Part shown: in pieces, positions 16,744-27,981 of the stretch
Layout: every line of letters starts with the position of its first letter
How positions within the stretch are numbered: position 1 is the stretch's first letter
Source of the DNA: Cytobacillus horneckiae
GTDB lineage: Bacteria; Bacillota; Bacilli; Bacillales; Cytobacillaceae
Assembly (NCBI RefSeq): GCF_002835735.1
Contig: NZ_PISD01000019.1
Location: 89,223 to 153,222, forward strand
DNA length: 64,000 nt
Direction: 5' to 3'
Translations under genes and position numbers: made by a program
The notes under the pieces: model-generated
Seen by the model: the letters and a program-made list of their open reading frames with translations, nothing else
What the model was told of the DNA's origin: nothing
Database searches by the model: none

Positions 16744-18021
16744 TTGAGTACAAAACCATTATTTATTAAAAGTGCCAATCAATTGATTACCCTAAAAGGA
16801 GGCTCACACAGCCCGGTAACAAAAACGAAAATGAGTGAGCTATCCATTATAGAAAACGGAGCAGTTTGGATTAGTGATGGACGCATTGAAAGTGTCGGCA
16901 CGACAAATGCATTGCTTGAGAAATATAAAGATAGACTGACAGAAGCTGAAGTCATAGATGCAATAGGGAAGATTGTTTTGCCGGGATTGGTCGATCCGCA
17001 TACGCATCTTGTCTATGCGGGTAGCCGTGAAGAAGAGTTTAATATGCGTTTAAATGGCTCGACATATATGGAGATTATGAATAACGGTGGAGGAATTCAT
17101 GCTACGACACAAAAAACAAGAGAAGCTTCGCAAGAACAGCTTGTTCAAGAAAGTCTAGTTAGATTAAATCGCTTTCTCATCCATGGCGTGACAACAGTGG
17201 AGGCAAAAAGTGGATATGGGCTAGATTGGGAAACAGAGTTAAAACAGCTGCAGGCTGCAAAGCGTTTAAATCATATCCATCCAATTGACATTGTCAGTAC
17301 CTTTATGGGTGCGCATGCTGTACCTGCGCACTATAAGGATAATCCAGATGCCTTTATTGATCTCATTATCGATGAAATGCTTCCGAAAGTTGCTGAGCAA
17401 AACCTTGCAGAGTTCAATGATATTTTTTGTGAACGAGGGGTTTTTACACCGGAACAATCGAGAAAGCTGCTTAATGCTGGCAAAAAGGTAGGCTTGCTTC
17501 CAAAAATTCATGCCGATGAAATTGAGCCATATGAAGGGGCAGAGCTTGCAGCTGAGGTTGGAGCAATATCAGCTGATCATTTATTAAAAGCTTCCGAAAA
17601 AGGAATTAAAATGATGGCAGAGAAAGGAGTTATTGGCGTTCTGCTTCCAGGCACAGCGTTTTTCTTAATGGCTGAAGCAGCGGCAGGAAGGAAGATGATT
17701 GATCAGGGTGTGGCAGTTGCATTATCAACAGACTGCAATCCTGGATCTTCTCCAACATGCTCTACTCCATTCATGATGAATCTTGCATGTATGAATATGG
17801 GCATGACACCTGCGGAGGCTATTACTGCTACAACAATAAATGCTGCTCATGCGATAAATAGAGCAGCTGATATCGGTAGCATCGAAGAAGGAAAGAAAGC
17901 AGATATTATCATGCTAAACATACCGAACTATATGCAAATGCAATATCACTATGGTATGAATCACACTGACACAGTTATTAAATCAGGGGAAATCGTCGTA
18001 AAAAACGGCTCATTAGTATAG
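16744..18021 (+). CDS. hutI: Imidazolonepropionase
   Basis: Hydrolyses imidazolonepropionate to formiminoglutamate in histidine catabolism. A 425-residue amidohydrolase with the metal-binding VDPHTHLVYAGSREEEF near residue 83, KIHADEIEPYEGAELA near 253 and STDCNPGSSPTCSTPF near 331. The start is TTG 16744 with a strong AGGAGGAA six bases upstream. It is the middle gene of the hutU-hutI-yjiH cluster. Confidence 0.95.
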   Translation: MSTKPLFIKSANQLITLKGGSHSPVTKTKMSELSIIENGAVWISDGRIESVGTTNALLEKYKDRLTEAEVIDAIGKIVLPGLVDPHTHLVYAGSREEEFNMRLNGSTYMEIMNNGGGIHATTQKTREASQEQLVQESLVRLNRFLIHGVTTVEAKSGYGLDWETELKQLQAAKRLNHIHPIDIVSTFMGAHAVPAHYKDNPDAFIDLIIDEMLPKVAEQNLAEFNDIFCERGVFTPEQSRKLLNAGKKVGLLPKIHADEIEPYEGAELAAEVGAISADHLLKASEKGIKMMAEKGVIGVLLPGTAFFLMAEAAAGRKMIDQGVAVALSTDCNPGSSPTCSTPFMMNLACMNMGMTPAEAITATTINAAHAINRAADIGSIEEGKKADIIMLNIPNYMQMQYHYGMNHTDTVIKSGEIVVKNGSLV

Positions 18022-18098
18022 AAGTCCACGGAGAGAAACTTCCATATTGCATCAATGCGGGACGACTAGGATATAAATGAAAAAGGTGGTTGCTTGCA

Positions 18099-19430
18099 AT
18101 GGAAAGGGAAATCCGATCAGGTGAAAAAATAATAAAACCGAATGTTTCACGAAATCATGTGTTGAAATTCTTTCTTTACAGTGCTCTCGGAATTTTTATG
18201 TTTTTTATTCCAGTTACGATAAATGGGCAATCTTCCATTATGCTGGACCATATCGTCACAGGAATACAAATATATATATCTGGTATAGTTCCTTACTATG
18301 CATTACTTGTAATATTTTTAGGCTCGGTTTACCCTTTTTTTACAAAGACATGGAAACGTAATAAAGTAACGATTGTTTTTTCTTTTTTAAAAGTGCTAGG
18401 TCTTATTACTGCAGTGATGATTGTATTCAAAATTGGTCCTAGTTGGCTGTTTAACCCTAATATGGGGCCATTTCTCTTTGATAAATTAGTGACCCCAGTA
18501 GGATTGTTGGTGCCAATTGGTTCTGTTTTTCTTGCTTTGCTTGTAGGATACGGCCTGCTTGAATTTGCAGGCGTATTAATGAAGCCTATCATGAGGCCGG
18601 TGTTCAAGACTCCCGGGCGTTCTGCCATTGATGCTGTTGCTTCGTTTGTAGGCAGTTATTCCGTTGGTCTGCTCATAACGAATAGACTATTTAAAGAAGG
18701 GAAGTATTCAATAAAAGAAGCGGCAATCATTGCCACGGGTTTTTCGACAGTTTCAGTCACATTTATGGTCGTTGTCGCAAAAACATTAGGATTAATGGAC
18801 TTATGGAATACTTATTTTTGGATAACCTTAATTGTCACATTTACTGTTACAGCTATAACTGTACGCATATGGCCGTTGCGAACGATGAGCGATGACTATT
18901 ATATGGGGCAGCCTGGGGAGAGGGAAGAAGTAAGTGGAAATCTCTTGAAGGCAGCATGGAAAGAGGGGAAGAAAGCAGCAGGAGAAGCCCCTTCCTTGCT
19001 AGAAAATATCCGCATGAACTTTAAAGACGGCTTTATAATGACGATGTCTATATTGCCGTCTATCATGTCAGTCGGACTGCTCGGCCTCGTTTTAGTTGAA
19101 TTTACACCGATTTTTGATTGGCTTGGCTATCTTTTTTATCCAGTAACTGCATTAATTCAGCTTCCGGATCCAATGCTTGCTGCAAAGGCGAGTGCAGTTG
19201 GGATTGCAGAAATGTTTCTCCCTTCATTAATTGTTGCAGAAGCAGCGTTAGTTACGCGCTTTGTTATTGGTGTTGTTTCTATTGCAGCGATTATCTTTTT
19301 TTCTGCGCTAGTACCTTGCATTTTATCAACAGATATTCCCTTAACTGTTCCACAAATCATCTTCATTTGGATTGAAAGAACAGTGCTGGCTTTATTAATT
19401 GTAACCCCGATTGCTTTTCTCATATTGTAA
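18099..19430 (+). CDS. YjiH-family membrane protein (nucleoside-recognition/GATE domain)
   Basis: A 443-residue polytopic membrane protein with about ten hydrophobic segments. GSYSVGLLITNRLFKEGKYS near residue 187 and ATGFSTVSVTFMVVVAKTLG near 211 are typical of the YjiH/nucleoside-recognition family. Members sit with hut genes in several Firmicutes, so a role in uptake of histidine or a pathway intermediate is plausible but unproven. ATG 18099 is chosen because GGTGG lies nine bases upstream. A strong terminator follows, closing the hut operon. Confidence 0.82.
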   Translation: MEREIRSGEKIIKPNVSRNHVLKFFLYSALGIFMFFIPVTINGQSSIMLDHIVTGIQIYISGIVPYYALLVIFLGSVYPFFTKTWKRNKVTIVFSFLKVLGLITAVMIVFKIGPSWLFNPNMGPFLFDKLVTPVGLLVPIGSVFLALLVGYGLLEFAGVLMKPIMRPVFKTPGRSAIDAVASFVGSYSVGLLITNRLFKEGKYSIKEAAIIATGFSTVSVTFMVVVAKTLGLMDLWNTYFWITLIVTFTVTAITVRIWPLRTMSDDYYMGQPGEREEVSGNLLKAAWKEGKKAAGEAPSLLENIRMNFKDGFIMTMSILPSIMSVGLLGLVLVEFTPIFDWLGYLFYPVTALIQLPDPMLAAKASAVGIAEMFLPSLIVAEAALVTRFVIGVVSIAAIIFFSALVPCILSTDIPLTVPQIIFIWIERTVLALLIVTPIAFLIL

Positions 19431-19438
19431 ATAATCCT

Positions 19439-19466
19439 CCCCGCAGTTTCATGCGGGGTTTATTTC
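19439..19466 (+). terminator. Terminator of the hut operon
   Basis: CCCCGC and GCGGGG stem with an eight-base loop, followed by TTTATTTC. Confidence 0.85.
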
Positions 19467-19536
19467 ATATATAATATACATACCCTCTTAATATGGGGGA
19501 TTACATAATGAAATTTTAAGAACAGCGGGTGAATAT

Positions 19537-20703
19537 ATGTACAAGCTATACTCTCACAATGATCTCGATGGTGTTGGTTGCGGAATCGTCGGTAAGCTTG
19601 CCTTCGGAGAAGACATACAAGTGTTTTATAACTCAGTAGGCGGACTCGATTTTAAAGTTGAGAAGTTTTTTGAGGAAAAAGAAAATAATGAAGCTGTCCT
19701 GTTGATTACTGATTTGTCGATTAACGAAGATAACACTAAAAGAATCGATAATTACATTAAAGAAGGGGGAAAAGCACAGCTAATCGATCATCATAAGAGT
19801 GCCCTTCATTTTAATAACTATGATTGGGGCAAAGTTCGTGTGAATTATGATGATGGCAGACAAACATGTGCTACCTCTTTGTTGTATGAACATTTAGTTG
19901 AGAATTCTTTAATGGAACAATCAAAAACATTAGAGCAATTTATTGAACTGGTTAGGCAATATGACACTTGGGAATGGGATAAAAACGGGAACACAAAGGC
20001 AAAGCAATTAAATGATTTATTTTTTATGTTTTCAATTGAAGAATTTGAAGAAAAAGTCATTAAGAGAATCGAACAAAATGATAAGTTTGATTTTGATGAA
20101 TTCGAACAGAAGCTTTTGGAAATGGAAGATGCAAAGATTGAACGCTATATTAAGCGCAAAAAGCGTGAATTAATCCAAACTACAATCGATGAAAAATGTA
20201 CAGGTGTTGTACATGCAGAGTCCTATCACTCTGAATTGGGTAATGAACTAGGTAAAGAATATCCGCATCTTGATTATATAACGATATTAAATATGGGCGG
20301 CAGGAAAGTGAGTTTTAGAACAATCCATGATGATGTCGATGTATCAGAAATCGCCAGTCAATTTGGCGGGGGAGGGCATGCAAAAGCGTCTGGATGTTCA
20401 ATGGGCAACGACGCTTTCCAAAAATATGTCATCGATTTGTTCCATGAGGAATCCTTAAGAATGGATGCGCCTAAAAACAAATTGAATCTAAAGGAAAGCA
20501 CATCAGGTGTTCTATATGAAGGCCGCTCTGGTCATCATTACTTCGTGTATTGTGAAGACAGTGCATGGTATATGCAGGATAATCATAAGCGAACAAACCA
20601 TACATTCAGTTCTTATCAAGAAGCAGTAAATTATATAAAACGAACAGATTTTGCTTGGCTAGTAAAAGATGATATTTACGAAAGTTATTTAAAGCATAGC
20701 TAA
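19537..20703 (+). CDS. nrnB: DHH-family oligoribonuclease NrnB (YngD)
   Basis: Degrades short RNA oligonucleotides; a B. subtilis NrnB/YngD-type protein of 388 residues. The DHH catalytic motifs are HNDLDGVGCG near residue 7, LITDLS near 55, LIDHHKSA near 82 and FGGGGHAKASGCSMG near 277, the DHHA1 substrate-binding glycine motif. It stands alone between two terminators, so it is likely monocistronic. Confidence 0.9.
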   Translation: MYKLYSHNDLDGVGCGIVGKLAFGEDIQVFYNSVGGLDFKVEKFFEEKENNEAVLLITDLSINEDNTKRIDNYIKEGGKAQLIDHHKSALHFNNYDWGKVRVNYDDGRQTCATSLLYEHLVENSLMEQSKTLEQFIELVRQYDTWEWDKNGNTKAKQLNDLFFMFSIEEFEEKVIKRIEQNDKFDFDEFEQKLLEMEDAKIERYIKRKKRELIQTTIDEKCTGVVHAESYHSELGNELGKEYPHLDYITILNMGGRKVSFRTIHDDVDVSEIASQFGGGGHAKASGCSMGNDAFQKYVIDLFHEESLRMDAPKNKLNLKESTSGVLYEGRSGHHYFVYCEDSAWYMQDNHKRTNHTFSSYQEAVNYIKRTDFAWLVKDDIYESYLKHS

Positions 20704-20741
20704 TAAAAAAACGTCTTAGCATAAAGTTAAGACGTTTTTTT
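20704..20741 (+). terminator. Terminator of nrnB
   Basis: AAAAACGTCTTA and TAAGACGTTTTTT form a long stem with a T-run. Confidence 0.85.
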
Positions 20742-20791
20742 CTGTCAAAACATAACTCTGTTCCCTTATAATACAATTAAGGGGTGATGAA

Positions 20792-21754
20792 GTGAGTACA
20801 CTTTTAATTTTTGGAGCAATCATCATAATTGTAATAATCATTGCTGCCACGAAAGGCTCTTCTAATAGTAAATCATTAGCAAACTTACCATTAGAGGAGA
20901 GGTTAGGTACGGAACTGGATGACATTAAGCCCATAACAGAAAAATTGGAAAATGCCTTACCTGAAACCTATGTAAAACATATTAAACAGAGAGTATTAAA
21001 GGAATATCCAAAATGGGCCGATCATGAATTCGAATGGGCATTTTATGAATTAAAGAGATATTTTCTTATAAATAGCCTTTTTAAATCTGTTCCAATGTTT
21101 AGTGATAAGGTAGATACAGTATGGCATGAAATGCTCATGTTCACAAAGGAGTATGAACAATTCGCAAAGAATTTTTACGATGATTATTTGCATCATTCTC
21201 CAAATATGGAAGAGCAGCCGCTGCCTAATGAGCGTGCGTTTTTTGATTGGGTTTTTATTAGCTTGTTCAAACCCTCCGAAAATACAATTAAAATCTGGGG
21301 ACCGTTTTTACAATCACCATTGAGTGATGAAGTTTTGGCCGATTTTGAAAACTTAAGTGATGAAAAGCTGCTGAGCAAATATTTTCGCAATAATAGTCAG
21401 TGGACAGACGTACAGATAATGCTAATAAATAAATTGAAATATGAAATCAAATCAGCACATCAATTTAAAAGGCAAAATCAGCTTCCGGCAATAAACTCTA
21501 ATAAGGAATGGTTAAGTCAAACGGCGATAGGTGCAGCAATTTTCTTTTCAATTTATGAAAGCGAAGATTATTTAGGACATATGAGCTCTTACCTACCTCA
21601 AGAATGGACGAAGCAAGCCTATGCATCTACAACATCTTGCTCAGGATTTGCCTGTTCAAGCAATCATAATCATCATGATTCAAATGATGGCGGCGGTTCA
21701 GGAAGCTCCTCTGATTCAGGTTCCAGCTGCGGCTCAGGCTGCGGAAGCAGTTAA
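20792..21754 (+). CDS. GRDP-like membrane-anchored protein with Gly/Ser/Cys-rich tail
   Basis: A 320-residue protein with one N-terminal membrane helix (residues 4-20). The central part has DKVDTVWHEMLMFTKEYEQF near 109-128 and YDDYLHHSPN near 132-141, the pattern of the glycine-rich-domain-protein (GRDP-like, PF07173) fold. The tail is low-complexity: His/Asn stretches and then repeats of Gly, Ser and Cys ending SSCGSGCGSS. The cysteines could be modified or bind metal. The function of bacterial members is unknown. The start is GTG 20792 after AAGGGGTGATG. Confidence 0.75.
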   Translation: MSTLLIFGAIIIIVIIIAATKGSSNSKSLANLPLEERLGTELDDIKPITEKLENALPETYVKHIKQRVLKEYPKWADHEFEWAFYELKRYFLINSLFKSVPMFSDKVDTVWHEMLMFTKEYEQFAKNFYDDYLHHSPNMEEQPLPNERAFFDWVFISLFKPSENTIKIWGPFLQSPLSDEVLADFENLSDEKLLSKYFRNNSQWTDVQIMLINKLKYEIKSAHQFKRQNQLPAINSNKEWLSQTAIGAAIFFSIYESEDYLGHMSSYLPQEWTKQAYASTTSCSGFACSSNHNHHDSNDGGGSGSSSDSGSSCGSGCGSS

Positions 21755-21788
21755 TAAGTATCCAGTAATTGGATGCTTATTTTTTTTT
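21753..21788 (+). terminator. Terminator of the GRDP-like gene
   Basis: AATAAGTATCC and GGATGCTTATT stem, followed by TTTTTTTT. Confidence 0.8.
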
Positions 21789-21955
21789 GCCCATGTTAAA
21801 TAATAACGAAAAAAGAGACCGAAACAATACTCGACTTTATATTACAATTTGCGACAAAAACATTTCATTTTAATAACAATTTATTTTCAATTCAAACTAA
21901 TTTGCTTTTTTTTGATACAATTTGGTAGGGTAAAAGAACTAGAAATGGATGTGTC

Positions 21956-23164
21956 ATGATGAAAAAGGCTTTTTATTTTTTTATAGTACTCATTTTTATC
22001 TTCCAATTCTCTCATAAAGCCTATGCAGAGGAAGATATCCCTGAAATTTTAAGTGAATCTGCGATTGTAATGGAATCAACAACTGGAGCTGTTCTTTATG
22101 AGAAAAACGCTGAAGACATCATGTATCCTGCTAGTTTAACAAAAATCGCAACGGCTATTTATACAATTGAAAAAGGAAATTTAAATGATGAAGTGATCGT
22201 TAGTGAAGAAGCGTCGAGCGTTGATGGAACGAAGGTATATCTTGAAAAAGATGAAAAAGTGACTTTAAAGAAACTAGTTCAGGGTATGCTTATTAATTCG
22301 GGAAATGATGCTGCTTATGCAATTGCAGAGCATCTTCACGGTGATGCAGCAAATTTTTCAAAGCATTTAAATGATTACTTAAAAAACGAAATTGGCGTAG
22401 AAAACACGAACTTTACCAATCCACATGGATTATATGATAAAAATCATTATACTACAGCCAAAGATATGGCGACGATTACGAACTATGCACTCGAAAATAA
22501 AACCTTCACAGATATTTTTGGGACGAAAGAGTTAAAATGGGAAGGAGAGTCTTGGGATACGACTCTGATTTCACATCATCAAATGCTAAATGGGGAACGC
22601 CCATATGAATGGATTACAGGTGGAAAAACAGGATATGTCAACGAAGCAAAGCAAACTTTGGCTTCATCTGCCAATAATGGTGCGTTAAATTTAACGGCGA
22701 TCGTGTTAAAGGCAGATTATAAACGCGATATCTATAAAGATACAGCGAATATTCTTGATTACAGCTTTTCAAATTATGTAAATAAGGAGTTTGTGCCAGC
22801 TAAAGAATATAAAGCTGATGACAGGATTTATAAAAGCAAAGAACCAAATATATCAGTTACAGTCCCTAAAACAGGTTTTAATGAGGAAGTAACTAAAGAT
22901 GGGAGGCTGTTAATAACTGATAATGAGGATCGGGCAGTCCAAGTGATTAAACTCGAAAAAGAGGAACAGCCGCAGGAAATTGTTTCAGCCCATCAGGCAA
23001 TCAATAGCACAGCCGATGAGGGCAGTACGACATTGCCAATCAAGTCAATCATGCTAGGTGCAGGTGCCGTTATTATTCTTCTAACGATCGTTCTGTTTAC
23101 ATTCATGAAGCGAAGAAGAGCTCAGCAATCACATTATGGCTATATTCAAAGGCGCAAATGGTAA
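21956..23164 (+). CDS. D-alanyl-D-alanine carboxypeptidase (PBP5/DacF family)
   Basis: Trims the terminal D-Ala of peptidoglycan stem peptides. The 402-residue product has a signal peptide (residues 1-24), S60-L-T-K63, S115-G-N117 and K224-T-G226 as the three penicillin-binding motifs. A C-terminal transmembrane helix near 365-385 ends in RRRAQQSHYGYIQRRKW. A true TM helix instead of an amphipathic anchor is unlike E. coli PBP5 but occurs in Bacillaceae paralogs. Which paralog (DacA, DacF or another) cannot be fixed here. Confidence 0.9.
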   Translation: MMKKAFYFFIVLIFIFQFSHKAYAEEDIPEILSESAIVMESTTGAVLYEKNAEDIMYPASLTKIATAIYTIEKGNLNDEVIVSEEASSVDGTKVYLEKDEKVTLKKLVQGMLINSGNDAAYAIAEHLHGDAANFSKHLNDYLKNEIGVENTNFTNPHGLYDKNHYTTAKDMATITNYALENKTFTDIFGTKELKWEGESWDTTLISHHQMLNGERPYEWITGGKTGYVNEAKQTLASSANNGALNLTAIVLKADYKRDIYKDTANILDYSFSNYVNKEFVPAKEYKADDRIYKSKEPNISVTVPKTGFNEEVTKDGRLLITDNEDRAVQVIKLEKEEQPQEIVSAHQAINSTADEGSTTLPIKSIMLGAGAVIILLTIVLFTFMKRRRAQQSHYGYIQRRKW

Positions 23165-23176
23165 TTCATAATAGTT

Positions 23177-23209
23177 AAGAGCAGAGGATTATTTCTCTGC
23201 TCTTTAATT
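23177..23209 (+). terminator. Terminator of the carboxypeptidase gene
   Basis: AAGAGCAGAG and CTCTGCTCTT stem with an eight-base loop, followed by TAATTTT. Confidence 0.75.
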
Positions 23210-23271
23210 TTGATCGCGAAAAAGCATTTGAAATAAAAAATCCACCTTTTATAGGCATTATAGTAAATGAA

Positions 23272-23293
23272 GAGGCATCCAAATGGATGCCTC
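23272..23293 (-). terminator. Hairpin after the ABC-F gene
   Basis: A perfect nine-base stem, GAGGCATCC and GGATGCCTC, with loop AAAT, lies just past the minus-strand stop. The T-tract is weak. Confidence 0.6.
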
Positions 23294-23301
23294 TCGTATT
23301 T

Positions 23302-25270
<1,969 letters not shown>

Positions 25271-25399
25271 ATGGAAAAAACACAGATCGTAGATTTAGTG
25301 AACCGTTTAAAAAAAGCTGGAATAAAAGTCAGCCTTACAAAACCAAGATCTTTATTGTCCATTCAACCTTGCAAGCCAATGCCAACAGCTTCAAACTAA
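25271..25399 (+). CDS. Small basic protein of 42 residues, unknown
   Basis: An ATG with AAAAAAGGAG nine bases upstream opens a 42-codon frame beginning MEKTQIVDLVNRLKKAGIKV and ending PMPTASN. The first half could form an amphipathic helix. There is one cysteine. A strong terminator 35 bases downstream shows that this is its own transcription unit. No family was recognised. Confidence 0.6.
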   Translation: MEKTQIVDLVNRLKKAGIKVSLTKPRSLLSIQPCKPMPTASN

Positions 25400-25433
25400 A
25401 CTTGAAACTTGGCACTACATAAAGATAAATTGT

Positions 25434-25470
25434 TAAGAGATGATTCTTCTTTAAGAATGATCTCTTTTTA
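25434..25470 (+). terminator. Terminator of the small gene
   Basis: AAGAGATgATTCTT pairs with AAGAATgATCTCTT around a short loop, followed by TTTTTATTTT. Confidence 0.85.
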
Positions 25471-25510
25471 TTTTCATTATAATACTTATAAAAAAGTTGA
25501 AGAAAAGCTG

Positions 25511-25541
25511 TTGACCTTCACGCTGCGTCAAAGCTTATGAT
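25511..25541 (+). promoter_or_regulatory. MerR-type promoter of mta with 19-base spacer
   Basis: TTGACC (25511-25516) and TATGAT (25536-25541) are separated by 19 bases, the over-long spacer that MerR-family activators untwist. The spacer region carries the dyad TTGAC-N11-GTCAA. It lies 25 bases before the mta start, indicating autoactivation. Confidence 0.8.
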
Positions 25542-25565
25542 AAATCTTGTCAGGAGGTAATAACG

Positions 25566-26324
25566 ATGGAATATACAATCAAAAAGGTAGCAGAAATGTC
25601 TGGTGTTAGTGCACGAACACTTCGATATTATGATGAACTTGGGTTGTTAAAGCCTGCAAGAATCAATTCATCAGGTTATCGAATATATAGCCAAAATGAA
25701 ATCGATCGTTTGCAGCAAATCCTTTTTTATCGATCTTTAGAAATGAAGCTTGAAGATATTCAAGAACTATTATCTAGCCCTGACTTTGATGTCCAAGTAA
25801 CGTTACAGTCACATTATAAGCAATTAGTTAAAAAGAGAGTGCAAATTGAGCAGCTAATTCAAACTGTTGAAAAAACTTTGCGCCATCATAAAGGAGAGAT
25901 TAGCATGTCAAACAAAGAAAAGTTTGCAGGCTTTAAAAAAGAAAAGCTAGCGGAAAATGAAAGTAAATACGGAAAAGAAATTAGAGAGAAATACGGTGAG
26001 GAGACAGTTGAAGCGTCCAACAAGAAGTGGATGAATATGAGTGAAGATGATTATAACAAAATGCAATCCATTGAAACAGAACTTTTTATTGAGCTTGAAA
26101 ACCTCTCACAAACAGGTGACTTAGAGTCTGAGGCGGCGAAAAATGTTTATAAGAAACATAAAGAATGGCTACAATATTCTTGGAATAGCTATTCTGCGGA
26201 AGCCCATATCGGACTCGCAAATATGTATGTTGCCGACGAACGTTTTGCGCAATATTATAATGAAAGAGCGGGCAAAGCTGTCGTTGAATTGTTAAGAAAC
26301 AGTATTGTGAAGTATGCCAAATAA
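25566..26324 (+). CDS. mta: MerR-family multidrug-responsive regulator with TipAS domain (Mta-like)
   Basis: A 252-residue activator. Residues 1-70 are a MerR winged helix (KKVAEMSGVSARTLRYYDELGLLKP). A coiled coil follows to about residue 110. Residues 115-252 form a TipAS-type antibiotic-recognition domain (W155, WLQYSW, GLANMYVADERFAQYY). B. subtilis Mta has the same layout and size and activates efflux pumps. No efflux gene is adjacent, so any targets lie elsewhere. The ribosome-binding site is AGGAGG, seven bases before ATG. Confidence 0.9.
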   Translation: MEYTIKKVAEMSGVSARTLRYYDELGLLKPARINSSGYRIYSQNEIDRLQQILFYRSLEMKLEDIQELLSSPDFDVQVTLQSHYKQLVKKRVQIEQLIQTVEKTLRHHKGEISMSNKEKFAGFKKEKLAENESKYGKEIREKYGEETVEASNKKWMNMSEDDYNKMQSIETELFIELENLSQTGDLESEAAKNVYKKHKEWLQYSWNSYSAEAHIGLANMYVADERFAQYYNERAGKAVVELLRNSIVKYAK

Positions 26325-26362
26325 TAGGCTGGCTTCATCATTGAAAGAAATTTAACGTAAAG

Positions 26363-26391
26363 CAGGGCACTACTCATAGAGTAGTGCCCTG
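26363..26391. terminator. Strong hairpin between convergent mta and aldehyde dehydrogenase genes
   Basis: A perfect 13-base stem, CAGGGCACTACTC and GAGTAGTGCCCTG, with loop ATA. The T-tract is poor in both directions, so termination is plausible but not certain. Confidence 0.6.
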
Positions 26392-26424
26392 TCATTTGCG
26401 AAAACAGAAAACTGTCAGCTAGTA

Positions 26425-27909
26425 TTATTTCATTGAGATCCAAACGCTCTTTACTTCAGTGTAATTATCGAGTGCATAGGATCCCATTTCACGGCCAATT
26501 CCTGACTGCTTATATCCTCCAAATGGTGAAGCTGCATCAAAGGCATTATAGCAGTTTACCCAAACAGTTCCGGCACGCAGTTTGTTTGCGATATAATGGG
26601 CATTAGCAACGTCACGTGTCCAAACACCGGCAGCTAAGCCGTACTCTGAAGAATTGGCCCGTTCAATCAGCTCATCTAGATCGTCATATGGCAGGGCTGA
26701 AATAACCGGTCCAAAAATTTCTTCTTTTGCAATTGTCATGTCATCACTAACATTTGCAAAGATCGTAGGGGAAACAAAATATCCGTCATCCTGCGGCTTA
26801 TTGCCGCCGACTACCAGTTCAGCACCCTCATTTACGCCTTTTTCAATATATCCAAGCACGCGGTTTTGCTGTTCTGTAGATACGAGCGGACCAATTTCTG
26901 TATCAGCATGAATTCCGGCACCTTGCTTAATATTTTTCGCATGGCTTGCCATATCCGCTACGACATTATCAAAATGTTTTTTCTGAATGAAAACACGTGA
27001 ACCGGCACAGCATACTTGGCCTTGGTTAAACATGACGCCATTGAGGGCACCAGGGATTGCTCTTGATAAGTCAGCATCAGGCAGAATGATGTTTGGCGAT
27101 TTGCCTCCAAGCTCAAGTGTCACACGCTTCAATGTTTTCGATGCGCTTGCCATAATTTGTTTTCCGACTTCAGTGGATCCTGTAAATGCGATTTTATCCA
27201 CTTGAGGATGATCAACTAGCGGCTGTCCGGCTGTTTCGCCGAAACCAGGAACGATATTGACCACACCTTTAGGGAAGCCTGCTTCTTCAATTAACTCAGC
27301 TAAATATAACGCTGAAAGTGGCGTTTGCTCGGCTGGCTTTAATACGACTGTACATCCGCTGGCAAGTGCAGCACCCAATTTCCACATAGCCATAAGAAGC
27401 GGGAAGTTCCAAGGAATAATCTGGCCGACTACACCTACTGGTTCATGTCTAGTATAGTTGAAGAACGGTCCGCTAACTGGAATTGTTTGACCAACCATTT
27501 TTGTAGACCAGCCGGCATAATAGCGGATATGTTCAACAGCTAAAGGAATGTCCCCGTGCGTTGTTTCGCGAATGGGTTTCCCATTATCCAATGTTTCTAG
27601 CTGTGCTAATTCTTCACTGTTTGCTTCCATTAAGTCTGCTAATTTGTACATCAGTCTGCTTCGTTGAGAAGCTGAAATTTTTGACCATTTACCAGTATCA
27701 AATGCTTCGCGCGCTGCTTTTACAGCGAGATCAATATCTTCTTTTCCAGCCTCATAAACATGTGCCAGCACTTCACCTGTTGCCGGGTTATATGATTCAA
27801 AAGTTTTTCCTGTTTTACTTTCGACAAATTCTCCATTGATATAAAGCTTTTTCTTACCTGATAAAAATTTTTCTACCTTTTCCTTTAAACTTACAGTTAA
27901 CTGACTCAT
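26425..27909 (-). CDS. dhaS: NAD-dependent aldehyde dehydrogenase (DhaS-like)
   Basis: Oxidises aldehydes to acids. The product is 494 residues, near the 495 of B. subtilis DhaS. The nucleotide-binding GSTEVGKQI lies near 244. The catalytic Glu is in VTLELGGKSPNI near 267 and the catalytic Cys in FNQGQVCCAGSRVF near 301. The usual PWNFPLLMAMWKLGAALA is near 167. ATG 27909 is chosen for AGGAGG seven bases upstream; the ORF extends 29 codons further without support. A cre-like site lies just upstream, suggesting carbon catabolite repression. Confidence 0.88.
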   Translation of the reverse strand: MSQLTVSLKEKVEKFLSGKKKLYINGEFVESKTGKTFESYNPATGEVLAHVYEAGKEDIDLAVKAAREAFDTGKWSKISASQRSRLMYKLADLMEANSEELAQLETLDNGKPIRETTHGDIPLAVEHIRYYAGWSTKMVGQTIPVSGPFFNYTRHEPVGVVGQIIPWNFPLLMAMWKLGAALASGCTVVLKPAEQTPLSALYLAELIEEAGFPKGVVNIVPGFGETAGQPLVDHPQVDKIAFTGSTEVGKQIMASASKTLKRVTLELGGKSPNIILPDADLSRAIPGALNGVMFNQGQVCCAGSRVFIQKKHFDNVVADMASHAKNIKQGAGIHADTEIGPLVSTEQQNRVLGYIEKGVNEGAELVVGGNKPQDDGYFVSPTIFANVSDDMTIAKEEIFGPVISALPYDDLDELIERANSSEYGLAAGVWTRDVANAHYIANKLRAGTVWVNCYNAFDAASPFGGYKQSGIGREMGSYALDNYTEVKSVWISMK

Positions 27910-27967
27910 CGAATTCCTCCTATATAATAGTAATCTATGTACCGTCTTGGTGGGAATTGCAAAGAAT

Positions 27968-27981
27968 AGAAACCGCTTACG
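27968..27981 (-). promoter_or_regulatory. cre-like CcpA site upstream of dhaS
   Basis: On the minus strand CGTAAGCGGTTTCT matches the cre consensus TGWAAGCGNTWWCA at 12 of 14 positions. It is 59 bases before the start codon, downstream of a possible TACTAT -10, the position of a roadblock repressor site. Confidence 0.55.
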
